Assembly: GCA_902778625.1 (NCBI GenBank)
Contig: CACYYM010000006.1
Span: forward strand, 1-64,000
Length of the DNA stretch: 64,000 nt
Source: an uncultured Bacteroidales bacterium
Lineage (GTDB): Bacteria > Bacteroidota > Bacteroidia > Bacteroidales > Bacteroidaceae
Reading direction: 5' to 3'
Position numbers and translations under genes: made by a program. The notes beneath the pieces were generated by a model. The model searched no databases and was not told the origin of the DNA. It worked only from the letters and a program-made list of their open reading frames with translations. This document shows, piece after piece, positions 25,312 through 33,419 of the stretch. The stretch's first letter is position 1; each line of letters begins with the position of its first letter.

Positions 25312-28300
25312 TTATTTCAAAATCTTCTTTCCGTTCACGATGTTGATGCCCTTCTGCATTTGGCTAAGACGACGACCTGTAAGGTCATAGATGGTAGCCT
25401 CATCAGTGATGACGCGAGTATGTGTGATTCCTGTAGCATCATCCTCAAACACTAGCGTCAGAGCCTTCACGGCACCTGCCGATGCGGGCAGATAAGCACG
25501 ATGAGCCTTGATTGTGCCAGCGGTATTGGGCTGGAACACACCACTCTTCAGACCATAAGCAGTACCTTCTGCCAAGTATTCTGGAGCAAGAGTACCAACG
25601 AGGAGGTTGGTAGGTTCAGTTGAGCTATCAGCAAAGGTGAAGGTTACTTCTCCAGAGCCTTCGAGGATGAAACCAACACCACCCTTAATAGTTCCTGTGA
25701 TCTCAGTCAAGGTTACACTGCTTTCACCCTTGGCAGTTACAGCATAAGCCTTCACATCTTCGGGAAGTTCATCAAGGTCGATGGGATACTGAGAGCAATA
25801 TGTGCCAAGACCAGAAGAAGGAATGGTGTATGTTTCTGTTGGAGCACCAGAAGCGGGGGCTTCAATCTTCACCTCATCGAGGAAGAAACGATTGTTAGAT
25901 GCAGAGAATTCCACGCCAAGAGTGGTACTTGTTGCTGTGATTGTTGCACTAAAGTCGTTCCATTGACCAGTTGTCATAGCATCTGTACTAAGTCCAGAAA
26001 TTGTACCACCTGTAACAACTACTGACATTGTTGATGTTTCAGAAGCCCAAGGAGCAGCCTTAAACGTGAGAGTGTAGGTCACGCCTGAAGTTACTGATAT
26101 AGTAGCTTCTGCGCTCCCTTTTTTCTTACTAGCACCGAATTTTGCTGCACCATCAGCTCCATATGCATTTGCTGTAAACCAAGCATCCGGTTGGTCTGGA
26201 GAGAATGTACCATTTCCATCACTTGTATTTGATGTTCCGAAACCAGAATTGGTGCCTGTACTACTAGCAAATGTCTCTTCAAAGATTGTTCCGCCTGCAC
26301 TTCCTGTTGGAGCTGTTGTTTGGCCTGCAGGCTGTGTAACTGTCAAAGTGAATGTCTCGCTACCGGCGTTGTAAAGATTGCTCTCCGCTGTGCTAACGGT
26401 TACTGTTGCAAAACCTGCCTTTGACGGAGTGATAGTCAGTCCATTTACTGTAGCAAAACCTTCAGGACTTACTGAAACTGTAACATCACCACCTTCAATA
26501 AGTTCACTATCAATCGTGTATGTCTGTCCGAAAGCAATAGTCGCATCTTCTACAAGGATTGTAGGATCTGTCTTTTCACGCTGGAGGCTTACAAGCTGAT
26601 TGTTTGAGTCAAACTCATAAGTACCTTGGTAATTCTTTAGATTACCATAGATGACAACGATATCGCCAACCTGAATATCATCAGCAGAAGTGAAGTTTTC
26701 GCCGTTATAGCTCTTGCCACGATATGCCTGCAACTGGTCACCCGTCGTGCTGCCATCGGCAGAAATGTTGTATGAAATATTACCAAACTGAGAGTTGTAG
26801 GCAGTTACAATCTCAGAAACGATACCAGTTGCATATACACCAGTCACTCCTGTCTCTGCATCAATGGCAGCACGAGCTTGTGCTACGGTGTAAGGATTGT
26901 TTTCTGTTCCAGGAGCTTCAGGATTGCCACCTTGTGTCAATGTAATCTCCTTTGTAACTGTCTGCGTAGTATTGTATGTGTAGGTCAATGTAACATCAGC
27001 TGTACGAGCAGAAGCTGCATTGTTCACTGTTGCGGTGAACGCTGTGCCTGTAGAGCCAAATGTAAGCCACTCTGCCTCAGTTGATGCGGAAATAGTGCCA
27101 CCCTCTACAGGATGAACAATTTCGTATTCGATAGAACCGCTCGTTGTATTGTACTCGATGGAGACATTCTCTGCACTGATAACAGGATCATTAGATGGCA
27201 GAGCAATAGAGATAGCACCTACACCAACATTGCTACCCCTAGTAAACAATAAGCGGACATAGCGCGTTGTGGCAGCGAAGTCATTTGTCGTCTCAAGGGT
27301 TAATTCATCATTCTGGCTGCCACTGATAGTTAATGTCTGAACATCTGTAAATGTCTCACCATCTTCAGACTCCTGCACAGTAATTGAAGAAGTAGTATTA
27401 CCACCAAGCATCTTCACATCAATAGTAACCCTACCTGGCTGACTTGCTGTCTTAACTTGAATATAATCGCCTGTCGTGTCAAACTTAACAAGATAAGGGG
27501 CATTTTGAGCCGCATAATCGGTGCCCAGGTCATTTGCTGTAACCCCTGCCATTGCCAACAAATCTGCACTTGCGCCGCCTTCCCATTCGAAGGGTAGTGT
27601 TGCAGGCCCACTACTTGTAACAATCATATCATATGTAGCAGAAGATGCACTATATGTGTTCGCCACACCAGCATAAGACGCTGTAAATCTAACAGAACCA
27701 GGGCTAACGAGGGTTACTGCGCCATTTGACGCAATAGTAGCGACTGATGTATTACTGCTTGACCAAGTCACAGTTGCACCAGAAACAGCAGTGCCTCCTG
27801 CAGTTACAGTGGCGGACAAAGAACCCGCTACTGTGCTTGTGTAAACGTCTGTATTTGTAATGCCAGAAGCATCAATGGTAGTAATTGTTTCTTCAGCAGC
27901 AGAGGCCTGATAGTATTCAACCTTGGATACCTGTACAAAGCCATTGCCACTTCCTTTTTTACAATCAAACTCTGCCTTGTAATACAAATTGGCTGACGGG
28001 CTTGATAATGTCACAGTTTGAGCACCTGTTGCTTTTGTAAAGCTGCCAGCCTCTGTCCAAGAAGAACCATCTGAACTAGTGTACAATTTAATAGAGTTAA
28101 CATTATTTGCCGTAATTGCATCAATAGTAATGGCGACTTTGGTGATAGCCTTATCTATGGCAGCTGACGTAGAGATTGTGGCAACGGAAGTGCCGTTTTT
28201 GCTACCACATCTTACAAATGACCAACCGTTTTGATTATTATTGAAATTTTCAAGAGTGACGGTAAATTCTTGGTTTGTTGCAGTCCATGTGGAAGTGTAG

Positions 28301-28449
28301 TTATTTACACTTGACGAGTTGTAAGCAGAACCAAAGAGTGCCGTCTTATAAACGGTGTCTGCCTTGACTGTACCAGCTAGTGCTGTTGTCATGATGGCTA
28401 CGATCATCCCGACTCGCAGCCATAGTTTGTTAAATAGATTTTGTTTCAT
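25312..28449 (-). CDS. Large exported multidomain protein (Ig-like, BACON, OB-fold)
   Basis: A 1045-aa exported protein with signal LWLRVGMIVAIMTTALAGTVKA. In order: a jelly-roll-like section (35-180); a Big-type Ig domain (ATVTWSSSNTSVATIASNG near 230); a second beta section (280-415); a BACON-like segment near 430-510 (EWLTFGSTGTAFTATV, ending VTKEITLTQGG); an OB-fold-like segment near 520-640 (NPYTVAQARAAID, GDIVVIYGNLKNYQGTYEF); another Ig-like; a carbohydrate-binding-like section; and a sorting-signal-like end (IYDLTGRRLSQMQKGINI). No catalytic motif is visible, so the role is probably binding at the cell surface or in secreted material. A WDEEW peptide gene follows it. Confidence 0.75.
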   Translation of the reverse strand: MKQNLFNKLWLRVGMIVAIMTTALAGTVKADTVYKTALFGSAYNSSSVNNYTSTWTATNQEFTVTLENFNNNQNGWSFVRCGSKNGTSVATISTSAAIDKAITKVAITIDAITANNVNSIKLYTSSDGSSWTEAGSFTKATGAQTVTLSSPSANLYYKAEFDCKKGSGNGFVQVSKVEYYQASAAEETITTIDASGITNTDVYTSTVAGSLSATVTAGGTAVSGATVTWSSSNTSVATIASNGAVTLVSPGSVRFTASYAGVANTYSASSATYDMIVTSSGPATLPFEWEGGASADLLAMAGVTANDLGTDYAAQNAPYLVKFDTTGDYIQVKTASQPGRVTIDVKMLGGNTTSSITVQESEDGETFTDVQTLTISGSQNDELTLETTNDFAATTRYVRLLFTRGSNVGVGAISIALPSNDPVISAENVSIEYNTTSGSIEYEIVHPVEGGTISASTEAEWLTFGSTGTAFTATVNNAASARTADVTLTYTYNTTQTVTKEITLTQGGNPEAPGTENNPYTVAQARAAIDAETGVTGVYATGIVSEIVTAYNSQFGNISYNISADGSTTGDQLQAYRGKSYNGENFTSADDIQVGDIVVIYGNLKNYQGTYEFDSNNQLVSLQREKTDPTILVEDATIAFGQTYTIDSELIEGGDVTVSVSPEGFATVNGLTITPSKAGFATVTVSTAESNLYNAGSETFTLTVTQPAGQTTAPTGSAGGTIFEETFASSTGTNSGFGTSNTSDGNGTFSPDQPDAWFTANAYGADGAAKFGASKKKGSAEATISVTSGVTYTLTFKAAPWASETSTMSVVVTGGTISGLSTDAMTTGQWNDFSATITATSTTLGVEFSASNNRFFLDEVKIEAPASGAPTETYTIPSSGLGTYCSQYPIDLDELPEDVKAYAVTAKGESSVTLTEITGTIKGGVGFILEGSGEVTFTFADSSTEPTNLLVGTLAPEYLAEGTAYGLKSGVFQPNTAGTIKAHRAYLPASAGAVKALTLVFEDDATGITHTRVITDEATIYDLTGRRLSQMQKGINIVNGKKILK

Positions 28450-28510
28450 TGTTGTTAAGAATTAAATTTGTTTGATGTATTATATTTTGTTTTGTTTATT
28501 TGTCTTTTTT

Positions 28511-28672
28511 GAAGTTAAGCGCTCTGCGCTGAAGTTAAGAGGAGTTAGCTCGCTATGCTCGCGGAGTTAAGCACTTCGTGCTGGAGTTAAGCGCTTTGCG
28601 CTGAATATTTTCCTTTTACTTCCTCTAACTTTCCCTAACTTCACGAGCGAAGCGAGTTTACTTCTTCTAACT
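28511..28672. repeat. 162-bp direct repeat, copy A
   Basis: Differs from copy B (29086-29247) at four of 162 positions. The left half holds units of AGTTAAGC followed by small palindromes (GCGCTCTGCGC, GCACTTCGTGC, GCGCTTTGCGC). The right half holds related units in the opposite orientation (CTAACTTC, ACGAGCGAAGCGAGT). The copy ends 7 bp before the four-helix gene. The rest of 28450-28510 is AT-rich leader of the 1045-aa gene. Confidence 0.9.
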
Positions 28673-28679
28673 TCTTGTT

Positions 28680-29078
28680 TTACTTCCTTCTATTATTATT
28701 TATTGCCTCAGCATAATGATTGAGTGTCCAACTAGTTTTGCATAGAAGCGACTCAAGATTATCATAAGTGGCTTGATTGATGTATTCGATGTCGAGCGAC
28801 AGTATTATATAATATCGGCACTCTTCGAGCGAACCTTGTGCGATGTTCAGGAAGCGCAGTTTGTCGGCAGAGCTTAACTTGCGGTAGCCTTCGCAGATGT
28901 TGGCCGCAATAGAGACAGCTGCACGCTGGAACTGTGATGTAAGCCCAAAGCGTTCACCTTCTGGGAACTGTTTAGTAACAGCGTAAACGTTCTTCACGAA
29001 CTCATGAGCTTGCTGCCAGCAATCCAGTTCCTTGAAGCTGCGACTTGAGTTATTGTTTTTATTTACTTCCATGAGCAT
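28680..29078 (-). CDS. Four-helix-bundle protein (23S rRNA intervening-sequence type)
   Basis: A 132-aa helical protein with the family pattern FKELDCWQQAHEFVKNVYAVT, FPEGERFGLTSQFQRAAVSI, ANICEGYRK, LRFLNIAQGSLEECRYYI, then a last helix. Relatives are encoded inside intervening sequences of 23S rRNA genes in spirochaetes and others, and share the fold of Avd from diversity-generating retroelements. Here it is not in rRNA: it stands alone between two 162-bp direct repeats, 7 bp from each. This makes a compact 162 + 413 + 162 bp unit. The start could be Met1 (29078) or Met3 (29072). The surrounding repeats make it look like cargo of a small element. Function unknown. Confidence 0.9.
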   Translation of the reverse strand: MLMEVNKNNNSSRSFKELDCWQQAHEFVKNVYAVTKQFPEGERFGLTSQFQRAAVSIAANICEGYRKLSSADKLRFLNIAQGSLEECRYYIILSLDIEYINQATYDNLESLLCKTSWTLNHYAEAINNNRRK

Positions 29079-29085
29079 TATTTTA

Positions 29086-29325
29086 GAAGTTAAGCGCTAT
29101 GCGCTGATGTTAAGAGGAGTTAGCTCGCTATGCTCACGGAGTTAAGCACTTTGTGCTGGAGTTAAGCGCTTTGCGCTGAATATTTTCCTTTTACTTCCTC
29201 TAACTTTCCCTAACTTCACGAGCGAAGCGAGTTTACTTCTTCTAACTACTCCTTACTTCACGAGCGAAGCGAGTTTACTTCTTCTAACTTCCCCTAACTT
29301 CACGAGCGAAGCGAGTTTACTTCTT
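29086..29325. repeat. 162-bp direct repeat, copy B, with extra tail units
   Basis: 29086-29247 matches copy A. It is followed by two more copies of the ACTTCACGAGCGAAGCGAGTTTACTTCTT unit (to about 29325), as if a terminal unit had expanded. The gap 29079-29639 has no gene; after this repeat it holds AT-rich DNA and a palindrome array. Confidence 0.88.
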
Positions 29326-29500
29326 GTTTCTGCCTTTGCTTATTTTATTCTCCTTTTTTCAAATTCGCGTGCAAATGTATATTTTTTTATAATGTACGCA
29401 AAGGAATGTTGAAAATAAATTCGCTAAAAGTGAATAAAGCGAACATAGAGATTGCAAAACACAGGGGTCGTGTTGGCAAGAACGACACGTAGAGATCGAA

Positions 29501-29605
29501 AACTTAACACGTCGAGTTGACAAACTTGACACGTCGAAATAAAATTTTAACACGTTAAGTTGACTAACTTGACACGTTAAGTTTGCTGACTCGACACGTT
29601 AAGTT
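29501..29605. repeat. 22-bp-period palindrome array (TTAACACGTTAA type)
   Basis: Five units (from 29501, 29523, 29544, 29566, 29588) of the form AACTT-x-ACACGT-xx-AAGTT. Arms vary between units (TTAA, TTGA, TCGA). Confidence 0.85.
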
Positions 29606-29639
29606 TTATGGCTTCACTTGGTGTTCTGGAATCAGGAGC

Positions 29640-30608
29640 TTAGAGTTCTACGTCGTCGAGGTTTACGAGTCCGTTGACGATGGCGTAGATGGTGAGTCCT
29701 GCAGCAGAGCGTATCTGCAGTTTCCTTGCGATGTTGCGGCGATGTGTCATCACTGTGTTGACGGAGATAAAGAGGGCTTCGGCTATCTCCTTGTTGGAGA
29801 GTCCGCGAACAACCTGCACGATGATTTCCTTTTCCCTTTCGCTGAGGACTTCTCCTGCTGTTTCCTGAGGTGTCTCGACAGGTTCTTCTACGGGTTGTCC
29901 GCCTTGACGTCGAACATCGTTTTCAAGCCTTCGGATGCACTCGGCGAATAGTGTGTCCTCCATGTGGCAATGGCTGTGGAGGTCTTCATCGGTCATGAAG
30001 ATGTCCATGAGCACTTCTCCCATGAGGGATGCGCTGTTATCGCTGGGGTAGTATTTCACGATGATGCTCTTGAGTTCGCTCAGGCTCTTCTCGATGTTGG
30101 CGTGCTGTTCGTCGTACTGTTCCTCGATACTGTGGAAGGATTCCTGTGGCAATCGGCCTTGCAAAAGGGTTTCGACGTAAGGATGAACGTGGGTGTTCTC
30201 GAAGGTCATGTGTCTCTCCACCTCTTGTGCATACTCGTCGTAGAAGCGAAGAATCAGCATAGCGAGGCGATTACCGCTTGAGAGGTCGATGGCTTCGAGG
30301 AGCTTACGTCGGATACCAGGCAAGCGAAAATCGACGAAGTAGCTATGTGAGTTCTTGAGATAGGCGATGAGTGCTGGAATGTCAACCTGCTCGACCATCT
30401 CGCTGATGCGTGCATGGGCAGCATCTTTTACGTAGTTGACGACAGTCAGAAACGTGCTGACATCCACTCCAGCAGCTCTGCAAGTGGCTCCTACCGTTTG
30501 GTCTCCGAAGCCAAGTTTTATGCCGAATCGGCTGATGATCTGCAGAATGCGGTAGTCGTCGCTGATGACGTCGCTCATCGGGTCTGTATCATGATATCCG
30601 TTTGCCAT
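29640..30608 (-). CDS. RIC/hemerythrin-type sensor fused to a LuxR HTH domain
   Basis: A 322-aa regulator. The N-terminal ~75 residues resemble the ScdA_N domain of iron-sulfur repair (RIC) proteins, but the usual CC pair is replaced (GFGDQ). Residues ~75-240 form a hemerythrin-like bundle with candidate di-iron ligands in HSYFVDFRLPG, HMTFE, DEQHANIE and HCHMEDTLF. The last ~65 residues (LSEREKEIIVQVVRGLSNKEIAEALFIS, VNTVMTHRRNI) are a LuxR/GerE helix-turn-helix. By family it should sense nitric oxide, oxygen or iron state through the di-iron site. It is divergent from the porin-imelysin-DUF1111 operon, the likely target. ATG 30608 is chosen because the earlier Met (30659) lies inside the -7 box. 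Confidence 0.85.
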   Translation of the reverse strand: MANGYHDTDPMSDVISDDYRILQIISRFGIKLGFGDQTVGATCRAAGVDVSTFLTVVNYVKDAAHARISEMVEQVDIPALIAYLKNSHSYFVDFRLPGIRRKLLEAIDLSSGNRLAMLILRFYDEYAQEVERHMTFENTHVHPYVETLLQGRLPQESFHSIEEQYDEQHANIEKSLSELKSIIVKYYPSDNSASLMGEVLMDIFMTDEDLHSHCHMEDTLFAECIRRLENDVRRQGGQPVEEPVETPQETAGEVLSEREKEIIVQVVRGLSNKEIAEALFISVNTVMTHRRNIARKLQIRSAAGLTIYAIVNGLVNLDDVEL

Positions 30609-30656
30609 TTGAAGGTTGAAATTTGAAAATTTAAGGTTGAATGTTTTATTTCGCTG

Positions 30657-30664
30657 CAAAGGTA
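30657..30664 (-). promoter_or_regulatory. -7 box of the regulator gene
   Basis: TACCTTTG on the minus strand, about 50 bp upstream of ATG 30608. It forms a divergent pair with the promoter at 30786-30816. Confidence 0.72.
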
Positions 30665-30785
30665 AGGATTTTTATTGAAAACTGAAAACTGAAAATTGAA
30701 CATTCATGTTCAAGAGGCATCAATTTCATCATAATTAGGTATGTCGGAATGGGCTCAGAAAGGGCAAAATCATAGTTTTTGCGTA

Positions 30786-30816
30786 TTGCAGGGAACGGCA
30801 AGTCGGCGTACCTTTG
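30786..30816 (+). promoter_or_regulatory. Promoter of the porin/imelysin/DUF1111 operon
   Basis: TTG at 30786-30788, a 20-bp spacer, TACCTTTG at 30809-30816. The ~70-nt leader that follows is largely made of 9-bp repeats. Confidence 0.8.
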
Positions 30817-30837
30817 CAGCCGAAAACTAGAAAAAAA

Positions 30838-30882
30838 GTCCCTAGGGACCTTAAAGATCTTAAGGACCTTAAAGACCCTAAA
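30838..30882 (+). repeat. 9-bp repeat GACCTTAAG in the operon leader
   Basis: Five units begin at 30838, 30847, 30856, 30865 and 30874 (GTCCCTAGG, GACCTTAAA, GATCTTAAG, GACCTTAAA, GACCCTAAA). Same family as the repeats beside the four-helix suffix gene, here without such a gene. It ends 6 bp before ATG 30889. Confidence 0.85.
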
Positions 30883-30888
30883 AAAGCT

Positions 30889-32193
30889 ATGACTAAATCA
30901 TTTCTTGCAGCTTTGCTGCTTTCTGCCTCGACTGCTTCTGCGCAATGGAACACCGATTCGACCGAGATCGACTCTTACGAGCGTTTCCGCATCGGAGGCT
31001 ATGGTGAGGTGGTTGCTGCCTTCAAAGATTATGGTACAAATCGCTTCTATGGCAACAGCGAGGGCAATACTCGCACCCATCGCAACACGATTTCCGTGCC
31101 TCGATTTGTGCTTGCTGGAGACTACAAGTTCAATAAGCATTGGAATGTTGGCGTGGAGATTGAGTTCGAAGCAGGTGGCACAGGAACAGCCTACGAGATA
31201 GAAAACTCGGAGAATGGCGAGTATGAGACTGAGGTGGAAAAAGGTGGAGAAGTTGCCATCGAGCAGTTTCACATCACTTATCACCTTAATCAGTATTTCA
31301 ATGTCCGTGCTGGTCACATCATCGTTCCAGTCGGCTTGAACAATGCTCACCATGAGCCCATCAACTTTTTCGGTACTGTCAGGCCTGAAGGCGAGACGAG
31401 CATCATCCCGAACACTTGGCACGAGACGGGTCTCTCCCTCTTTGGACAAGCAGGAAAAGAATGGTTGTCGTTCAACTGGGAAGCACAGGTTGTGGCTGGT
31501 CTCAATGCAAACGGTTTCGACCGCAACAACTGGGTGAAGAAGGGCAAACAGGGCTTCTTCGAGAAGGACAACTTTACTTCTCCAGGCTATGTGCTGAGGC
31601 TGAACTATACGGGTGTGCCTGGCTTGCGTCTCGGCTCAAGTTGGTATCACTGCCAAAACGCAGCTTCGAATGCCGACAAAGAGACGACGTACAGCTTCCA
31701 CGTGCCCGTTAACCTCTGGAGCGTCGATGCACAATACCAGCATCGTTACGGCATCATTCGCGGCAACATACTTGGTGGCAAAGTGGGCAACAGCACAATG
31801 CTCAGCACTCGAAACGTTCGCCAGAGCAACGCGAGCCCTTATTCGAAGACAGCTCCCATTGCAAGTAAAGCCGTCAGCTACGGCATCGAGGGTGGCCTGA
31901 GGTTGAAGGGTTTCTTCTATAACCCGAAAACTCCTGACATTATTCCTTTCGCTCGATATGAGTACTACAACGCTCAGGAGAAAGGCGAAGCAGGACAGGT
32001 GATGGAGGCACGCCTGAAGACCTCGATGTGGACCTTTGGCGTGAACTATCGTCCTATACCTTATATAATTATAAAAGCAGACTACACAACCCGCAGGATT
32101 GGTGGCGGCAAGTACAACAGCGAGAATGAGTTCGCTTTGGGAGTCGCCTTCACGGGTTGGTTCAAAGGAAAGAAAAGATTCGACGCTGAATAA
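30889..32193 (+). CDS. Outer-membrane porin-like barrel
   Basis: A 434-aa protein with signal MTKSFLAALLLSASTASAQ and then a long series of amphipathic beta strands (FRIGGYGEVVAAF, WNVGVEIEFE, FNVRAGHIIVPVG, WTFGVNYRP, and a final strand FALGVAFTGWF). This is typical of Bacteroidetes porins of the phosphate-selective type. It should let small solutes or a metal complex cross the outer membrane. An upstream in-frame Met (30814) lies inside the promoter, so the repeat-encoded D-L-K run is not translated. It is the first gene of a five-gene operon ending at 37085. The substrate is not visible from the sequence. Confidence 0.78.
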   Translation: MTKSFLAALLLSASTASAQWNTDSTEIDSYERFRIGGYGEVVAAFKDYGTNRFYGNSEGNTRTHRNTISVPRFVLAGDYKFNKHWNVGVEIEFEAGGTGTAYEIENSENGEYETEVEKGGEVAIEQFHITYHLNQYFNVRAGHIIVPVGLNNAHHEPINFFGTVRPEGETSIIPNTWHETGLSLFGQAGKEWLSFNWEAQVVAGLNANGFDRNNWVKKGKQGFFEKDNFTSPGYVLRLNYTGVPGLRLGSSWYHCQNAASNADKETTYSFHVPVNLWSVDAQYQHRYGIIRGNILGGKVGNSTMLSTRNVRQSNASPYSKTAPIASKAVSYGIEGGLRLKGFFYNPKTPDIIPFARYEYYNAQEKGEAGQVMEARLKTSMWTFGVNYRPIPYIIIKADYTTRRIGGGKYNSENEFALGVAFTGWFKGKKRFDAE

Positions 32194-32243
32194 CAAATCT
32201 GAATTCAAAATGAATAAACTCCAAATTCAAAATAACTAACAAA

Positions 32244-33419
32244 ATGAAACAAAACATCTTTCTTATTGGCACAATTGCCTTAGCTATGACAGCTGCCTCA
32301 TGCAGCAATGACGACAAAACCGTCGAGCCTCAGGACACGATGCCTGAAGGCACAGCCGACGTGACGATTAACGAAACGGATGCTAACTTCGCGGACTATC
32401 GGACGAACTGGTGCAGCTATGCCGCAGCCGTATCGTCTCGCCTGAAGACTGACGCCGAAACACTCTACAAGGCTTGGAACGAAGGCTTGGACGGCGAGGA
32501 AGCTTACCAGACGACATTCAAGGAGTGTAAAGCTCCCTACACAAGTCCCAACAGTTGCATCGAGCAGATTGTGGACGGTTGTATCGACATCTCGAACGAA
32601 GTAGGTGAGAGCAAGATTGGCGACCCACGTGATAAGTGGGAGAACAAGAAATATACCGAGGCCGTTTATGCTGTCGAGTCTTGGTACAGCTACCATTCCA
32701 TCCAGGACTATGCCAACAATATCCGTTCCATTCAAAACGCGTTCAATTGCACTTACAAAGGTGTTCAGGGCAGCCACAGCATTGCAAAGTATCTGCAAGC
32801 TCACGGGCAATCAGACCTCGCCAACCAAGTGAACACTGCCATCACCAAGGCTATCAACAGCATCGAAGGCATGGCAGCTCCCTTCCGCAGCCATATCGGC
32901 AACCCGAGCGTCGTTACGGCTATGGAGGCTTGTAACACACTGAAGAACGTCCTCAAGACACTCAAATCAAGAGTCGAAAGCTTTGAAGGCGAGACGGAAC
33001 TCAAGGCGATTGTTGCAGACTATGTTGACGTCGTCGTGCTTCCCACCTATAAGGACCTTAAGGATGCCAACACCGCGCTTCACGTCGCAGTACAGGCTCT
33101 TGCAGCCAACCCGACAAATGTGACGTTCGAACAGGCAGCAGCAGCTTGGATGGCTGCACGTCAGCCCTGGGAAATGAGCGAAGGTTTCCTCTTCGGACCT
33201 GTAGATGAACTGGGTCTTGACCCGAATATGGACTCGTGGCCTCTCGACCAGGATGCCATCAAGAACGTACTGGCAAGCGGAGACTTCACGGGTCTCGATT
33301 GGAGTGGTGACTTCGACGAAGAGAACGAGAGCATTGCCGAAGCACAAAGTATCCGCGGATTCCATACACTAGAATTCTTACTTTTCAAGAACGGTCAACC
33401 AAGAAGAATTGATAATTGA
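32244..33419 (+). CDS. Imelysin-family lipoprotein
   Basis: A 391-aa lipoprotein (LIGTIALAMTAASC), so membrane-anchored and facing the periplasm. The fold is imelysin/IrpA-like: helical, with WCSYAAAVSSRLKTDAETL at the start of the domain and the signature GxHxxE, here GFHTLE, near residue 372. Members are iron-regulated and bind or help to take up iron; EfeO and IrpA are the best-known relatives. The name M75 peptidase is historical. The stop overlaps the TTG start of the DUF1111 gene, so the two are translationally coupled. Neighbouring heme proteins support a role in iron oxidation state and uptake. Confidence 0.88.
   Translation: MKQNIFLIGTIALAMTAASCSNDDKTVEPQDTMPEGTADVTINETDANFADYRTNWCSYAAAVSSRLKTDAETLYKAWNEGLDGEEAYQTTFKECKAPYTSPNSCIEQIVDGCIDISNEVGESKIGDPRDKWENKKYTEAVYAVESWYSYHSIQDYANNIRSIQNAFNCTYKGVQGSHSIAKYLQAHGQSDLANQVNTAITKAINSIEGMAAPFRSHIGNPSVVTAMEACNTLKNVLKTLKSRVESFEGETELKAIVADYVDVVVLPTYKDLKDANTALHVAVQALAANPTNVTFEQAAAAWMAARQPWEMSEGFLFGPVDELGLDPNMDSWPLDQDAIKNVLASGDFTGLDWSGDFDEENESIAEAQSIRGFHTLEFLLFKNGQPRRIDN

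Noticed and set aside
29501..29605. Regularly spaced repeats that might be a CRISPR array
   Set aside because: The repeat units are palindromes with only 3-5-bp gaps, there are no unique spacers of 25-40 bp, and no cas genes are nearby.
30814..30888. Extension of the first porin with a D-L-K repeat at the N-terminus
   Set aside because: The in-frame Met lies inside the TACCTTTG box, and the signal peptide starts only at 30889.
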